Of a stretch of 20,056 nucleotides of DNA, positions 9,040-18,817 are shown one piece after another. The first letter of the stretch is position 1. Every line of letters starts with the position of its first letter. Below the pieces are notes generated by a model that worked only from the letters and a program-made list of their open reading frames with translations, was not told where the DNA came from and made no database searches. Made by a program: the position numbers and the translations under genes. This stretch comes from Apostichopus leukothele (lineage: Eukaryota; Echinodermata; Holothuroidea; Aspidochirotida; Stichopodidae), in the NCBI GenBank assembly GCA_010014835.2, contig JAAAKB020215760.1, positions 1 through 20,056 of the forward strand, written 5' to 3'.

Positions 9040-10380
9040 GGTTGTCTTGGTTTATACCTGTCTCCTCACAGTATTAGCACTGTCACTCTACATAGTCTAC
9101 AGTGAGTTGGTAGTTGTTTTAACACTGTACACCCTCGGGGACCTTAGCAACATACTGTATTGTCTGGTAGGAAGTTACTTGTATGTGCATTCAAAGTGTG
9201 TTGCTTTCAAGTAATCATCAGCCTAGATGAACTAACATTCTATTGGGACATATGCTGTCACCCCAAGAAGCATATTACTGCATAGATACAACACACAAAG
9301 CAACAAAACAACAATTAACAAAAATAACTAAAGCAATTAACAACCAGAATGGTGAGTTTGTTCTCCTACTATGGTAAATATAAAAATAATCACAGAAATA
9401 CATGTCATCGCTTGTTTATTCCCTTCGTTATACAGTGTAAGAAATATCCAAACCGACTTTTCTTCTATACATGCTATATAACTTACTTTTTAACTACATC
9501 TGCCACAATCTTACAAATAAACTTCTCAACCACGAAAGGAAAAGATTAGGTGCCTGTAAGCGTAATCTGTGAACTGATGAAGCAAAGCATTCTAGATCTT
9601 TATTTGGTAATGAACTAAATGATGTATACAGTGGCTCTCACTTTATGAGCATCCAATGTTTAAGATGAAACATAATTGAGGCCAGCATTTGTCAAGGCGG
9701 ATGTAAAATGACATTATGTCCGTGAAACATTGCGGTCGTCGTGCATCTGGAAGCGATTACTCATTTAGTCAGTTCCAGTAGCGTACTGAGGTGGAAAGGA
9801 TCACCCTTTGTTCCAAAAATTGCCGTTGGGTGTCTGATTGACGAAACTAACAAAAGAGAATCCTGGATCAAATTTGATGGCCAAATGTTGCATCATTAAT
9901 CAATATTGCCAGATGTTCCAGATTATTCCCAATGTCATGTAACATAGTTTCTGCTCTGTTTAACGCATGGCTACCCTACCGAGGCTATGCACAACATAGT
10001 GTTTGGTCTATCAATCTACCAGACTTTTTAAAAAGAGGCCAAAGATGGTTTAACAATTTTTACGCAACGACGAATAGGCATTGATTCTGGCTCGAACATG
10101 TTCTACCATGGCAGTGTAATAATGTACTCTGTCTGTACATACAAATACATGTCTCGTACGTCTGTTTCTAAAACTGTTAGACACTCTAGAGGTACATTTA
10201 ACCATGTGGCACGTTCAAACGAGGCACGTTTGCACATATTGATTTTTTGCTTAATTGTAACATCAAGTTTAGGCGACAAACTTTTCTCACAGCAATTAGG
10301 GTTGTTATTATTGCCAGAACATTCAAAGGTATATAGTAATACTGTATGTGCAATGTTGTGCATTGTGATAATGTTAAGCC

Positions 10381-10471
10381 AAACCCCTCCCTTTCCCCAC
10401 CTCCCCTTCTCACCTTCCCCAACCTTCCCCCTTCAGCCCAGTTCATAATGTCTTCATTTTCTGTCTTGCAG
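10381..10471 (+). promoter_or_regulatory. Decoy 3' splice sites upstream of the third exon
   Basis: A nearly pure C/T tract (about 10381-10434) ends in CCTTCAG then CCCAG, followed within 35 bases by TCTTCATTTTCTGTCTTGCAG (ending at 10471). Both look like stronger acceptors than the one actually needed at 10580-10581 (TTTTCCTTTATTAG). Using the 10471 site after the phase-1 donor would bring in a stop codon within seven codons, so it cannot make full-length sulfatase. It may be a decoy or part of an unproductive splice form. Confidence 0.4.
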
Positions 10472-10581
10472 AAGAACTTTATTTCTCATAAACTATTCCA
10501 ATCTTGTGTTAAGTTTCTAAGGATATGTATTGAAATAATATTCAAGCAATATTCTTCACTCTTTTTCTTTTCCTTTATTAG

Positions 10582-10863
10582 GGGGCAAAGCCAACACATA
10601 CGAGGGTGGAATCCGTCTTCCGACTATAGTTCGTTTTCCTGGTGTGTTCGAACCTGGTTCAGAGGTGGATGAACCAACCCATATGGCAGACATGCTACCG
10701 ACCGTGGCCAGTATGGTCGGCGTCCCAACCCCAGCCTCTAAAGTCTTAGACGGGAAGAACATCTTCCCCCTCCTGAAAGGGGAAGAGAAAATCACACCTC
10801 ATGAAATCATGTTTCACTACTGTGGCTCCTATGTACATTCAGCTAGGTACAGGCCACGAACAG
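10582..10863 (+). CDS. STS-like: Steryl-sulfatase-like, third visible coding exon
   Basis: This exon has 93 whole codons and sits between the acceptor ctttattag and the donor gtaggt. It opens with G-GKANTYEGGIRLP, whose Lys (codon 10587-10589) corresponds to the sulfate-binding K368 of human STS. Next comes the standard sulfatase run EPGSEVDEPTHMADMLPTV, as in human D-E-P-T-x-x-x-D-I-F-P-T-V. Then come LDGKNIFPLL and HEIMFHYCGSYVHSARY, matching human D-G-R-D-L-M-P-L-L and F-H-Y-C-N-A-Y. The frame runs open only briefly past the donor before stopping. The split codon g|aa gives Glu at the junction with the last exon. No oddity is seen inside the exon. Confidence 0.95.
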
Positions 10864-11607
10864 GTAGGTCCAAACCCCCCCTGCTCTTGTCAACAGGGTA
10901 GAAAGAGTCGTTAGGTTTAACATTTAATGGAATGCACCATAAACTATCTGTTAGCTACAGCCTAACATAACATTATACTTAACTTTTGGCCACTATACAG
11001 GAAAATAATTTAGCATTCAATATTTGTGCAGCAGTTTGGAAGGCAGTTACGACCTTTCTCTTATAAATTGCTACGTTTCCTGTGAATAGAAAATTGCTAT
11101 GCAATGTTGCGTTTGTAAAGTTTTGCATATCATATTTACAGTGCGATACTCGATAGGTTACTCCCTGCCATACCAAGGTTTTGGGAATGTACGCTACTGT
11201 GGACATGTGAAACATTTTGCTGTACAGGTTTGCACTGTAAGAAAACCACAACTTATCAAGTGGTCACTAACAGTATTATGGTTTGTTTTGTTCAAACGAG
11301 AGACATGTGCCACAGATTTGACGGTGCTCTTGAGATCGTCTGAGAGACCACTTAAATCTACAAATAGAGCACGATCCTATCCAAAGAGCTCTTAAAAGCA
11401 ATTTTTTTAATTCGGTCTGCACTTTTGACAGACAGACCGAGTAATAATATGCAATGCCGTTTTTCAAATTTCATCCGTGGGTGGAAAATGAAAGGTCATA
11501 TTGAATTTTTGGAAATTTTTTAATTTAAGGGAAAGATTAGCTGAAAATTGTTAACTTCCAATTTGGCCGGTAGCATCATCTAAACACTGGCAACCCTGCG
11601 CTCTATA

Positions 11608-11998
11608 CAGTACCTCCAGGTCGCGCTTCAAAAGCACTCGTATTGACCGGTACGAACAATTCCAAACCTCTATCCGATAGAAACACCATATTCATACTGT
11701 TCATACTGTCAGTACAAGTGCCTGTATGAAGTGGGATTATGAATATACAGTAGAGAACACATTGTCCCAAGTCAGTGTCAGTGTTTACAGCCAGTGGGGA
11801 GAATTTTTAAAGCTTTGTAGCAATTTATTCAGTACTTTCAGGTCAGACTTCAAAGCACTCTTTACTGACTACATGAACAATTTCAAACCTTTTATCTAAA
11901 TAGATAGAAGAATATTCATAATGCTGGTAATAGTAATATAAGTGCTTTGAAGCATGATATGAAAATATAATATAGAAGAGAGGAAAAAATGACCCTGG
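11608..11998. repeat. Diverged ~165-bp tandem duplication
   Basis: Copy A is about 11608-11772 and copy B about 11830-11998, same orientation, with about 57 bases between. Matching stretches: CAGTACCTCCAGGTC against CAGTACTTTCAGGTC; CTTCAAAAGCACTC against CTTCAAAGCACTC; GAACAATTCCAAACCT against GAACAATTTCAAACCT; then ATATTCATA, AAGTGC and ATGAATATACAGTAGAGA against ATGAAAATATAATATAGAAGAGA. Divergence with many indels implies an old event, or two insertions of the same repeat family. Confidence 0.7.
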
Positions 11999-12168
11999 GT
12001 GCTTTGTTTCAATAGGTATTTACCTAGACAATATATCAGTATTAATCGCATGTCCAAGAGCAATAAAACAATAAGGACTTCATTAAAAAACATTTTCGAA
12101 TTTTACTTTCATAACATTCTAAACCTCAACCTAATGAAAGACATCGTTTTATTGGTCCTTAGTATCGA

Positions 12169-12684
12169 ATGTCGTCAAAGGGTTTAGACAAAATTAAACT
12201 AACAAAAATGTGCTTTGATAGTAAGTCTAGGTTTCCTGAAGGACGTAGCTGTAAACCCCTTGGAGTTCTTTTATGGAATGTACTTAGATCACATGGTGCA
12301 GTGGAAGGGAACATAAAGGGTACAGTAGATGTTCATTCCAGGACAATGATTTGTACATTTTACACACAATTCAGAATATGCGAACAGGTGTATAATAATA
12401 TCGTTTTGGTTTTTACACCCTTGGTTACAGTCATAATCAACGTATCAGCTGTGTTGTACTTGCGTCGACAGGGGATATACAGACACATAGATATATCTTA
12501 TGGAAAACAATTCAATATCTTAACACACAATTCAAATACCAGGTTTGGATCCACCCCCTTTTTAACCCCCATCCCCAAAAATGTTGTTATTACCAGAACC
12601 TTGCATTTTGACCCTAATTTAAAGCCTTCAGTAAATATTGCGCATTTCAGGTCACTACATGGAAGTCACCTTACAAGAATATGA
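12169..12684 (+). other. 171-codon open frame inside the last intron, unrecognised
   Basis: An ATG-started frame wholly inside the intron, ending about 120 bases before the last exon. The peptide has no sulfatase similarity and no family I recognise. Its one notable part is a hydrophobic segment, IVLVFTPLVTVIINVSAVLY followed by LRRQ, that reads like a single membrane helix with a basic stop-transfer end. A rough estimate at this AT content makes such a long frame uncommon but not improbable in 20 kb, so chance remains the leading explanation. Confidence 0.15.
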
Positions 12685-12804
12685 AAATGATAGCTTTTCA
12701 AAACAATCATGATATCTATCTACTCTAAACATGAATCCAAATGAGCTGATATAGATAAATATGAAATGAATGTGAAATGTTATCTGATTTAACCTGTCTT
12801 TCAG

Positions 12805-13241
12805 AATCTGCGGTGTATAAGATACATTTCTACACGCCAAGGTTAACCGAAGGACCTTATGGCCAGTTGGGATGCTTCCAGGTATATCCATGCCGATGCT
12901 CTGGTCGTTACGTCAACATCCACAATCCCCCAATAGTCTACAACCTAACAGCCGACCCTTCGGAGATGCGACCAGAGGACCCAAACGATCCGTACATCGG
13001 AGAGATCATCGACAAAGTTAAGAGTGCCGTGGACGAGCACAAGCGGGGGATCGAGAAGTCGCCGTACCAGTACGCCATAAGGAAAGTCATCTTCCGACCT
13101 TGGAAACAACCTTGTTGCGAGGGCAGTGTCTTTCCGTTTTGTAAGTGTAAGGAGAACACTGACTTTGTCCTGCCTCTGCCAGATGACGGTCCCCTCAAAC
13201 CAGAGGTGGAGGAAATCATGCCAAAGGTGCCTTCCAGCTAG
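12805..13241 (+). CDS. STS-like: Steryl-sulfatase-like, last coding exon with stop codon
   Basis: The acceptor ctttcag precedes 144 whole codons and a TAG stop at 13239-13241. The peptide SAVYKIHFYTPRL matches the human W-K-A-F-F-F-T-P segment. A Cys-rich stretch follows: GCFQVYPCRCSGRYVNIHNPP, matching [21 protein letters not shown] in human STS. Then VYNLTADPSE (the family's L-F-D-I-S-K-D-P-R-E position, here creating an NLT sequon), a helix-rich tail ending AIRKVIFRPWKQPCCEGS (human N-F-L-W-K-P-W-L-Q-L-C-C), and CKCKEN (human CQCDRE). After that the protein has about 25 acidic and Pro-rich residues (DDGPLKPEVEEIMPKVPSS) that I cannot align to the human tail. The length to the stop suggests a complete C-terminus. 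Confidence 0.94.
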
Positions 13242-13275
13242 TCACCACCCCCTATCCTCAGGGATCACAAGAAAA

Positions 13276-13430
13276 AATAAATAAATGCTTCTTCCAAATA
13301 ACACCTCTAAAGTATAGATGTCACTCACAAACTCGGTCACTCTAGTCAGACAGAATAAAGAGGTGTCAAACAATTACATTCTTTCTTTTTTTTTCTTTTT
13401 CTTTTTCCCTTCTTTTTTCAATCTTTCCCA
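13276..13430 (+). promoter_or_regulatory. 3' UTR polyadenylation signals and U-rich downstream element
   Basis: Overlapping AATAAA hexamers lie at 13276-13281 and 13280-13285, only about 35 bases after the stop codon, and another at 13354-13359 (agaataaagag). A long T/C-rich tract (about 13377-13430) follows the last one at the spacing expected of a downstream U-rich cleavage element. The 13354 signal is therefore the best candidate for the main 3' end, giving a 3' UTR of roughly 130-150 bases. A later AATAAA near 13549 could support a longer form. No transcript evidence is available. Confidence 0.55.
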
Positions 13431-16400
13431 AAGAGTTGGTAAAAACATTCCTTGACTAACCATCGCTCATCATTGCGAAGATTTTTACAACGTGCAGTCT
13501 CAGTGACGATGTTTACTGATTTTACTCAAATCTATTTCATAAAAGGTGTGAATAAAAAGATGGATTTATTTCCCAATGAAAGTTTCCGGCAAAGGTTTTT
13601 TTTATTTATTTATTTATCTATTATTTACTTCTTAATCATATTATGTGCTAGTGAATGTGTGCCTCATGCACATCCAAAGCATGTCCATAGTCCATAGTCT
13701 CCGTGGCTCCACGGAGTGAAATTTGGACGATAAGAATCATGAAATGTTCAATTTATGGAAATCCAAATGATTTGTACACCCCACAATGGCATTGTTAGTG
13801 GGAAGAAAACTCCTTTTAATAATTTCCAAAATTAATCTAGTTACACACCATATGGTCCATACTGTCAGTGATTGAATGTCTGCATAATACATAAGGATCG
13901 CTGTTAAATTCTAGTTTTATCACAGCAAGCAACTAAGAGATGAGATTCTAAGCTATCATTCAAATGGGCAAAGACTATAAATATATCAAAACATTTCACA
14001 TTATCTATGTTCCATTTTCAGCTGACATATATAAAGCAGCTTTTGGTTGGCAACTTTTAAAAATATATGAAATATTTACTCAGATTTACTTTTTTTATTG
14101 GATCAAACTAGGATTTCACTAAAAATGGAAATTAATTAACAAGAATTAATTAATGAACCACATTCTTTGCTCAGTATTTCATTGCCAGCACACATTACAT
14201 TGTAGTGTACAAACAGTTTGGAATTCAACTTGATAGTTCCCCCCCCCCCCAAAAAAAAGAATGATTTAAGTTTATTTCATTTTATGAAGTGAAGCTGGAC
14301 TAAAACCAGTTACTGACCTATGCTTTTGTTGGATCTTGCTATGGAGTAGTTTAGAACAAATCACCCAAAATAACTCAAAAATCTGGTGTAGATAAAAAAA
14401 ATGACCTATACCATACCTCACTCTGTTTTTAAATTGCACCAAGTTTGATATTTGATTAATCTTTGTAGATTACTATTAAATGGTAGAACAGCAGAATTGA
14501 GGGGAAATAAATCTTGTTAGATATATAAGAATCATTGGGAAGCAAAGTTTTAGATATCCTTCACTCAGTTTTTTAACCTTGAATTTTGTACAACCCTGAA
14601 ACAACAGTCCCACATAGTTTGGTTTGAGAACAGTTTTGTTACCATTTGAACAAAGGCTTTTTACTTTGAGAATTTTTTTTTTCATTATTAATTTCTGAAA
14701 ACACAATTGGTATGACACTATTGTCATGAACACCATGGAACCGAAATTGTTATCCAGGAATAACAAATGTTTGCATTCACACAATGACCTCTTTGTTAAG
14801 GTTGGGGGGGAGGGGGGCTGTGAATGTAGGTGTAAACAGATTTTGCCACTTGCTATTCAAACATAGCCAACAACTGTTGTTATTCTCAATGTTGTGTGTG
14901 TCCTTGCGATCTATTATGAATTCAGTGGTAACATGTGGAAGGGATTCAATCATGCATATGCATTTTTTTGTTGCTTCAAAAAATTTTAAGAACTGTTTAT
15001 CTGCAAAGTCTTTCACAGCCAGTTCTTGCTATTGTACTATTATCACCCGCTGTAAATTTGGCAAAAATGAACCAAAAAAGAATAAATGAAAAAAGAATGA
15101 AAAAGGTGCACAAAAAGACAGTTAAAATGAAATAGTTTTATTGCAAAAAGGCAAATTGGTATTAACTGTGGACATACATATGTGTGGACATGCACAGTTG
15201 AACATATTTATGTGTGCACATAATGTTTGTGACTTCTGAAGCTGTGTTTTTCTAGAACATATCAGAGTTTTGTACAAGATGATATGTCTGTAGCTGTAGT
15301 TTGATGGTTTCGGTATAGCTTTTCTTATTCAATTTTTCTCTCGCTTTTCTACTTATCCTTTTGTATCTTTCACTCTGGAATGATCTTTTGAAATTATGGT
15401 AACATCAAAGAATGTCCTGTATTCAAATCATTTGGAAATGTCAGTAGGTTGCTGTATCTGTAACTTCCAATTTACAAACAGTTTGAAATGACTATTTCCG
15501 ACTTTGTACTGTATACAGATATTATATAGGGAAATACTTTGTGTTTTTTGCTACTTTGATGTTGTACAACAAATTTTGAGTACAGTTAAAAAGTGTATGT
15601 ATCTCTCCTTGTGTTGTGCTGAAGAATGACAAAATGAGTAACTGCTACCATAACTTTTACATCATGCTTCACCCATACCACATGCATTTTTTTCCTGAGA
15701 CAAGGAGCTCATTAAATTGAGTCTGCATAGTAGATACCATTTTTCACTCGTCATAATCTGCTATGATAAATCTTTATCAATCTTCCAGATCATGAAAGTT
15801 TTAACGGTTGTAAATTTAACATTTCAAATTATAAATGGCAGATGTTTCGCTATGTGGAAATCTCACCAATTTTTTTCACAGACAGCATGTATAGAACCCA
15901 CACAGAAATGGCGATTAGTCTGTTACCATGGCTACTATGACTGACTATAAAAGTACTCCCTTAAAACAGCTAGGGATGCTTAGTTGTAAAATACCCAAGG
16001 ATGATTAATATGTACACTGTAGGAGAGATGTTTATAAACACCAGCTTTGGGCCTGTAAAACTTCCCTTTGGGTGGATCACACAGTAGCCCTACCACTGTT
16101 TTTTGTTTCATCTCAGTATCTCTATAGTGAAGGAGGATGAAACAAATGTTAATGGTTTAACAACCTATTTGGGGATATTTAGTCACAAGGTAATATTAAT
16201 TCGATGTCAACAACTGCTCGCAGACTGGAAAACCTACAAAATAGATTTTGTTCGTCGTCTCGTCCACTAACAGTCCGCCCTGAGTCTGCGTCGCTTTACT
16301 GCAGATAGTATTTTCACAATCACAACCTCGGCAACCCTGATGTAAGAGGCTTCAATCCTGGAAAAAATAACTTTGTAAACCGCAGAAGAGTATATCTGTC

Positions 16401-16489
16401 ACGTCTTCGTTACCATTTTTCCAACTTCTTTTACTTTTGTTGTAAAGTACATCCACTACGAAATAGAACATTGAAATATATATAAGAGA
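13431..16489. other. Intergenic region downstream of the sulfatase
   Basis: About 3 kb of AT-rich sequence with no recognised gene. It contains the hairpin at 13699-13716, a C-run followed by an A-run near 14239-14258, an AT palindrome pair (TTAATTAA...TTAATTAA, around 14133-14155) and a purine-rich G tract near 14803-14818. The open frames at 13452-13697, 14476-15016 (-) and 14784-15135 (+) have compositions typical of chance. Confidence 0.6.
13699..13716. other. Perfect 8-bp hairpin CTCCGTGG-CT-CCACGGAG
   Basis: A perfect GC-rich stem of eight pairs with a two-base loop in otherwise AT-rich sequence, about 460 bases after the sulfatase stop codon. No T-run follows that would matter in a eukaryote. 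It could be a 3' UTR structure if a longer transcript form exists, or simply the inner part of a degraded inverted-repeat element. Confidence 0.6.
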
Positions 16490-16563
16490 ACAGACCTCAT
16501 TAGGTGTGGATTGTTAACGAGATACTACAGACCTCATTAGGTGTGGGTTGTTAACGAGATACT
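16490..16563. repeat. 37-bp perfect-spacing tandem duplication
   Basis: Two adjacent copies (16490-16526 and 16527-16563) of a unit beginning ACAGACCTCATTAGGTGTGG and ending TTGTTAACGAGATACT. They differ at only one position (GGATTG against GGGTTG), so the duplication is recent. Confidence 0.95.
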
Positions 16564-17726
16564 CTTGTTATTTCCTAATTCCTGTTACAAAAAATCATTG
16601 GTTACCTGATATATATATATCAGTTTACAGTATCAAAATAATGAGTCATAATGTTTTTTCTCGTGTGCTTTGAAACGTATTTGGTGAATGTCACGTTCTG
16701 GATCAATTTCAGATTTTTGTTTGATTTTTATTTTTTGAAAATAATTTAAAGATATCATATCACAAGGGTGGAAAGGTTTTGTGTACGGCGTAACATTAAA
16801 TGTGCTGATGTGATAACATGCAAGGGATCAAAACTGTCCGTTAACTCTCTGGGTTGTACATCTCTACCAATAGATTGATGGAAAGGCTTGTGTGGGAAGC
16901 TTCTCTTCTGTTTATTTTTTACCTTTTGTTTTTCTTATAACCAGAGGCATGGTGGTCAGTGGTGGTCAGTGGAGATTCTTTATAGGTCATGTACTTACTT
17001 AAAACATATTTTTTGTTATCAACTCTCCAAGAGAACGGCAACAAAGTCGCTGTGGATTTTAACAGTAAATAATACCGTATAGTATTTTAATGAAATTTGA
17101 TAAATTAATGAACGGTTACAAAAAACGGTTATATGAGTGTCATTATGATCTTACTGTATCCTTCTTGGTTTCAATGAGAATAGTAACCAATGCAGTCATG
17201 ATTACGTGTGTGTGTGTGTGTGTATGTGTGTCTGTGTGACGTCCAGCTTGTAAATATAAGTATATAAGCCCGTATCATTATCAGTATACTTTGTATATGC
17301 TCTATCACACCTCTGCTAACATCTTACTCAATCAAGCCTAACTGTATGGTTACATGTTTATGAGAAGTTGAACTTCAATATTTGTACTCGACTCAATCTG
17401 GTATCATTTATAGCATTCATCAAGTTAAATAAAGTCTTCAATAATGTTTAACAAAAATCATTATTCTTAAGGTGAAAAAAAAAAAATAATTTGTATGTAT
17501 GGAATGATTTGATGGTCCGACAAGTTTTGTTGCAATATTGTCAAGTTTCTGTTTTCTTGATTCATCTTTCATTTTTTTCTTCTTTTTTTTCTGATGGTGA
17601 TATTCAAATGGTATTCATATTCAGTGCAAATAGAGGGAATACGGTGGGTCAAAACACCATCTCTTAGAGGTGACTTGAATAGTTTGTTATAATTTGCTTG
17701 TTTAAACAGCAACAGGTGATGGTTTC
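16564..17726. other. Intergenic, simple repeats only
   Basis: AT-rich sequence containing an 18-bp perfect palindrome CTGATATATATATATCAG (16606-16623), a short duplicated GGTGGTCAGT (about 16951-16972) and a (TG)n microsatellite near 17205-17237. That microsatellite is followed by CCAGCTTGTAAA, which matches the head of the repeat at 19580. No gene was recognised. Confidence 0.6.
17205..17256. repeat. (TG)n plus CCAGCTTGTAAA: head fragment of the 19580 repeat family
   Basis: A TG microsatellite with TATG and TCTG interruptions leads into GACGTCCAGCTTGTAAATA. The same order, (TG)n then CCCAGCTTGTAAACACG, opens the repeat at 19580. After the shared dodecamer the two loci diverge, so this looks like a truncated or decayed copy. 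Confidence 0.55.
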
Positions 17727-17811
17727 AACTCTAGACAATTTCCACTCAAATGCGTATTTAACATTGTGTAACTCTAAACAATGTCCACTCAATTCGTATT
17801 TTACATTGTGT
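17727..17811. repeat. Diverged 42/43-bp tandem duplication
   Basis: Copies 17727-17769 and 17770-17811. Both read AACTCTA-ACAAT-TCCACTCAA, then CGTATTT-ACATTGTGT, with about six differences and one indel. This small local duplication has no coding sense. Confidence 0.85.
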
Positions 17812-18343
17812 TCCATTGGATCGGTATTGAAGAGCAATATTGCCCATTGTTTAATGCAAACTGAAAGCGTAGGTGATTTTCAAATCGTTTGCAAATGAAG
17901 CTTGTATCCGCAGTGACAGATGATATCCACTTGTATGCTGATATTTGTGTGTGGGATGTACAAAGTACTCCAAGCATGGTACATTGTTATACTTATCAAC
18001 AAAGGGTTTTTCCCTTCGTTTTTCATCTCTCTTAATCATTTTCTTGATCTTTTTAACTTAATTAAATTCTCGTAATATGCTGCATGCTAATTTATGTTGG
18101 TATTTTTAATACTCGGCTTCTTTGCATAGAAGAGAAGCTATATATGTATATAAATGATTCACAGTTATCTTAATATGGACTTTTTTTTCTTTCATTTATT
18201 CATGAATATTCATAACTTTAACCAAGGATAAAGAATGTATGTCAATAAAATGCCTGTCATAAGAAGAAATTTTGTTCACACAGATATTTCACTGCTGCAA
18301 AATAGATGGCATATTTAACCAATCAGGGATTAACTGTTTACCA
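17812..18343. other. Intergenic, nothing recognised
   Basis: AT-rich sequence between a small duplication and the ATGCAT tandem repeat. The open frames on either strand are short and chance-like. No RNA gene signature was seen. Confidence 0.6.
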
Positions 18344-18817
18344 CTCTGGTAGGCTATGCATGGCATTGGCAGATGTACGTTCATTTGTAGAATGTTTTCG
18401 CTATATAGGCTATGCATGGCTGTGCAGGCTATGCATGGCTATGCATCGCTCTGATAGGCTATGCATGGCATTGACAGATGTACGTTCATTTGTAGAATGT
18501 TTTCGCTATATAGGCTATGCATGGCTATGCATAGCTATGCATCGCTCTGATAGGCTATGTATGGCATTGGCAGATGTACGTTCATTTGTAGAATGTTTTC
18601 GCTATATAGGCTATGCATGGCTATGCATATATAGGCTATGCATGGCTATGCATCGCTCTGATAGTCTATGTATGGCATTGGCAGATGTACGTTCATTTGT
18701 GGAATGTTTTCGCTATATAGGCTATGCATGGCTATGCATATATAGGCTATGCATCACTCTGATAGTCTATGTATGGCATTGGCAGATGTACGTTCATTTG
18801 TAGAATGTTTTCGCTAT
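18344..18817. repeat. Tandem repeat, 5 copies of ~100 bp with nested ATGCAT units
   Basis: Copies start at 18344, 18449, 18545, 18656 and 18757, each with CTCTG(A/G)TAG-CTATG-ATGGCATTG. The first four are 105, 96, 111 and 101 bases; the fifth is partial. Each has a very constant 5' part (GGCAGATGTACGTTCATTTG, then GAATGTTTTCGCTAT) and a variable 3' part built from nested GGCTATGCAT and AGCTATGCAT units. The length differences come from the number of nested units. Identity between constant parts is very high, so the array is recent or kept uniform. The first three lengths are multiples of three, which keeps a frame open over much of the array; I consider it an artefact. Confidence 0.95.

Larger units (their letters stand above)
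7479..10581 (+). other. Intron between second and third visible exons
   Basis: A GT..AG phase-1 intron of 3103 bases. It holds an AT-rich minisatellite near the donor (7530-7938), a G-rich tract (8221-8249), two unrecognised minus-strand open frames (8421-8609 and 8746-9039) and a C/T-rich tract with decoy acceptors (10381-10471). The open frame at 8798-9214 on + overlaps the minus-strand one and looks like its shadow or chance. From 9215 to 10370 I see nothing beyond ordinary AT-rich sequence. Confidence 0.75.
10864..12804 (+). other. Intron before the last coding exon
   Basis: A GT..AG phase-1 intron of 1941 bases. It holds an 8-bp stem (11412-11419 with 11433-11440, TCGGTCTG/CAGACCGA, 13-base loop), an old tandem duplication (11608-11998) and a 171-codon open frame at 12169-12684. 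The latter is the longest frame outside the sulfatase exons in this half of the window and is discussed as a finding. No recognised gene. Confidence 0.7.
4381..13241 (+). other. STS-like: Gene model: steryl-sulfatase-like gene, 3' part (4 coding exons)
   Basis: Proposed coding join is 4381-4506, 6795-7478, 10582-10863 and 12805-13241. All introns are GT..AG and phase 1, so each junction splits a codon 1/2: I-G-K at the first, R-G-G at the second, T-E-S at the third. The joined product has about 508 residues and is collinear with vertebrate steryl sulfatase (about 583 residues) from roughly its residue 92 to the end. Family knowledge: STS is an ER-membrane sulfatase that hydrolyses 3-beta-hydroxysteroid sulfates. 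The upstream exons with signal peptide, Asp-Asp calcium ligands and the formylglycine cysteine are not in the window; the first visible exon starts with an incomplete codon and has no start codon of its own. The exons are clearly more GC-rich than the AT-rich introns. Substrate specificity cannot be read from sequence: vertebrate ARSD/E/F/H are close relatives, so 'STS-like' is a branch-level call. Confidence 0.9.

Noticed and set aside
10098-10448. Overlapping open frames on both strands before the third exon
   Set aside because: They end in the C/T-rich tract, whose translation is Pro/Ser/Phe low complexity, and they mirror each other on opposite strands.
16606-16623. 18-bp perfect palindrome CTGATATATATATATCAG as a regulatory site
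   Set aside because: It is mostly a (TA)n run with a fortuitous flank; not distinctive in AT-rich sequence.
18306-18803. 165-codon frame over the ATGCAT tandem array
   Set aside because: It encodes only the repeat. The fourth copy's length (101) breaks the periodicity of three, and nothing like a signal peptide or domain is present.
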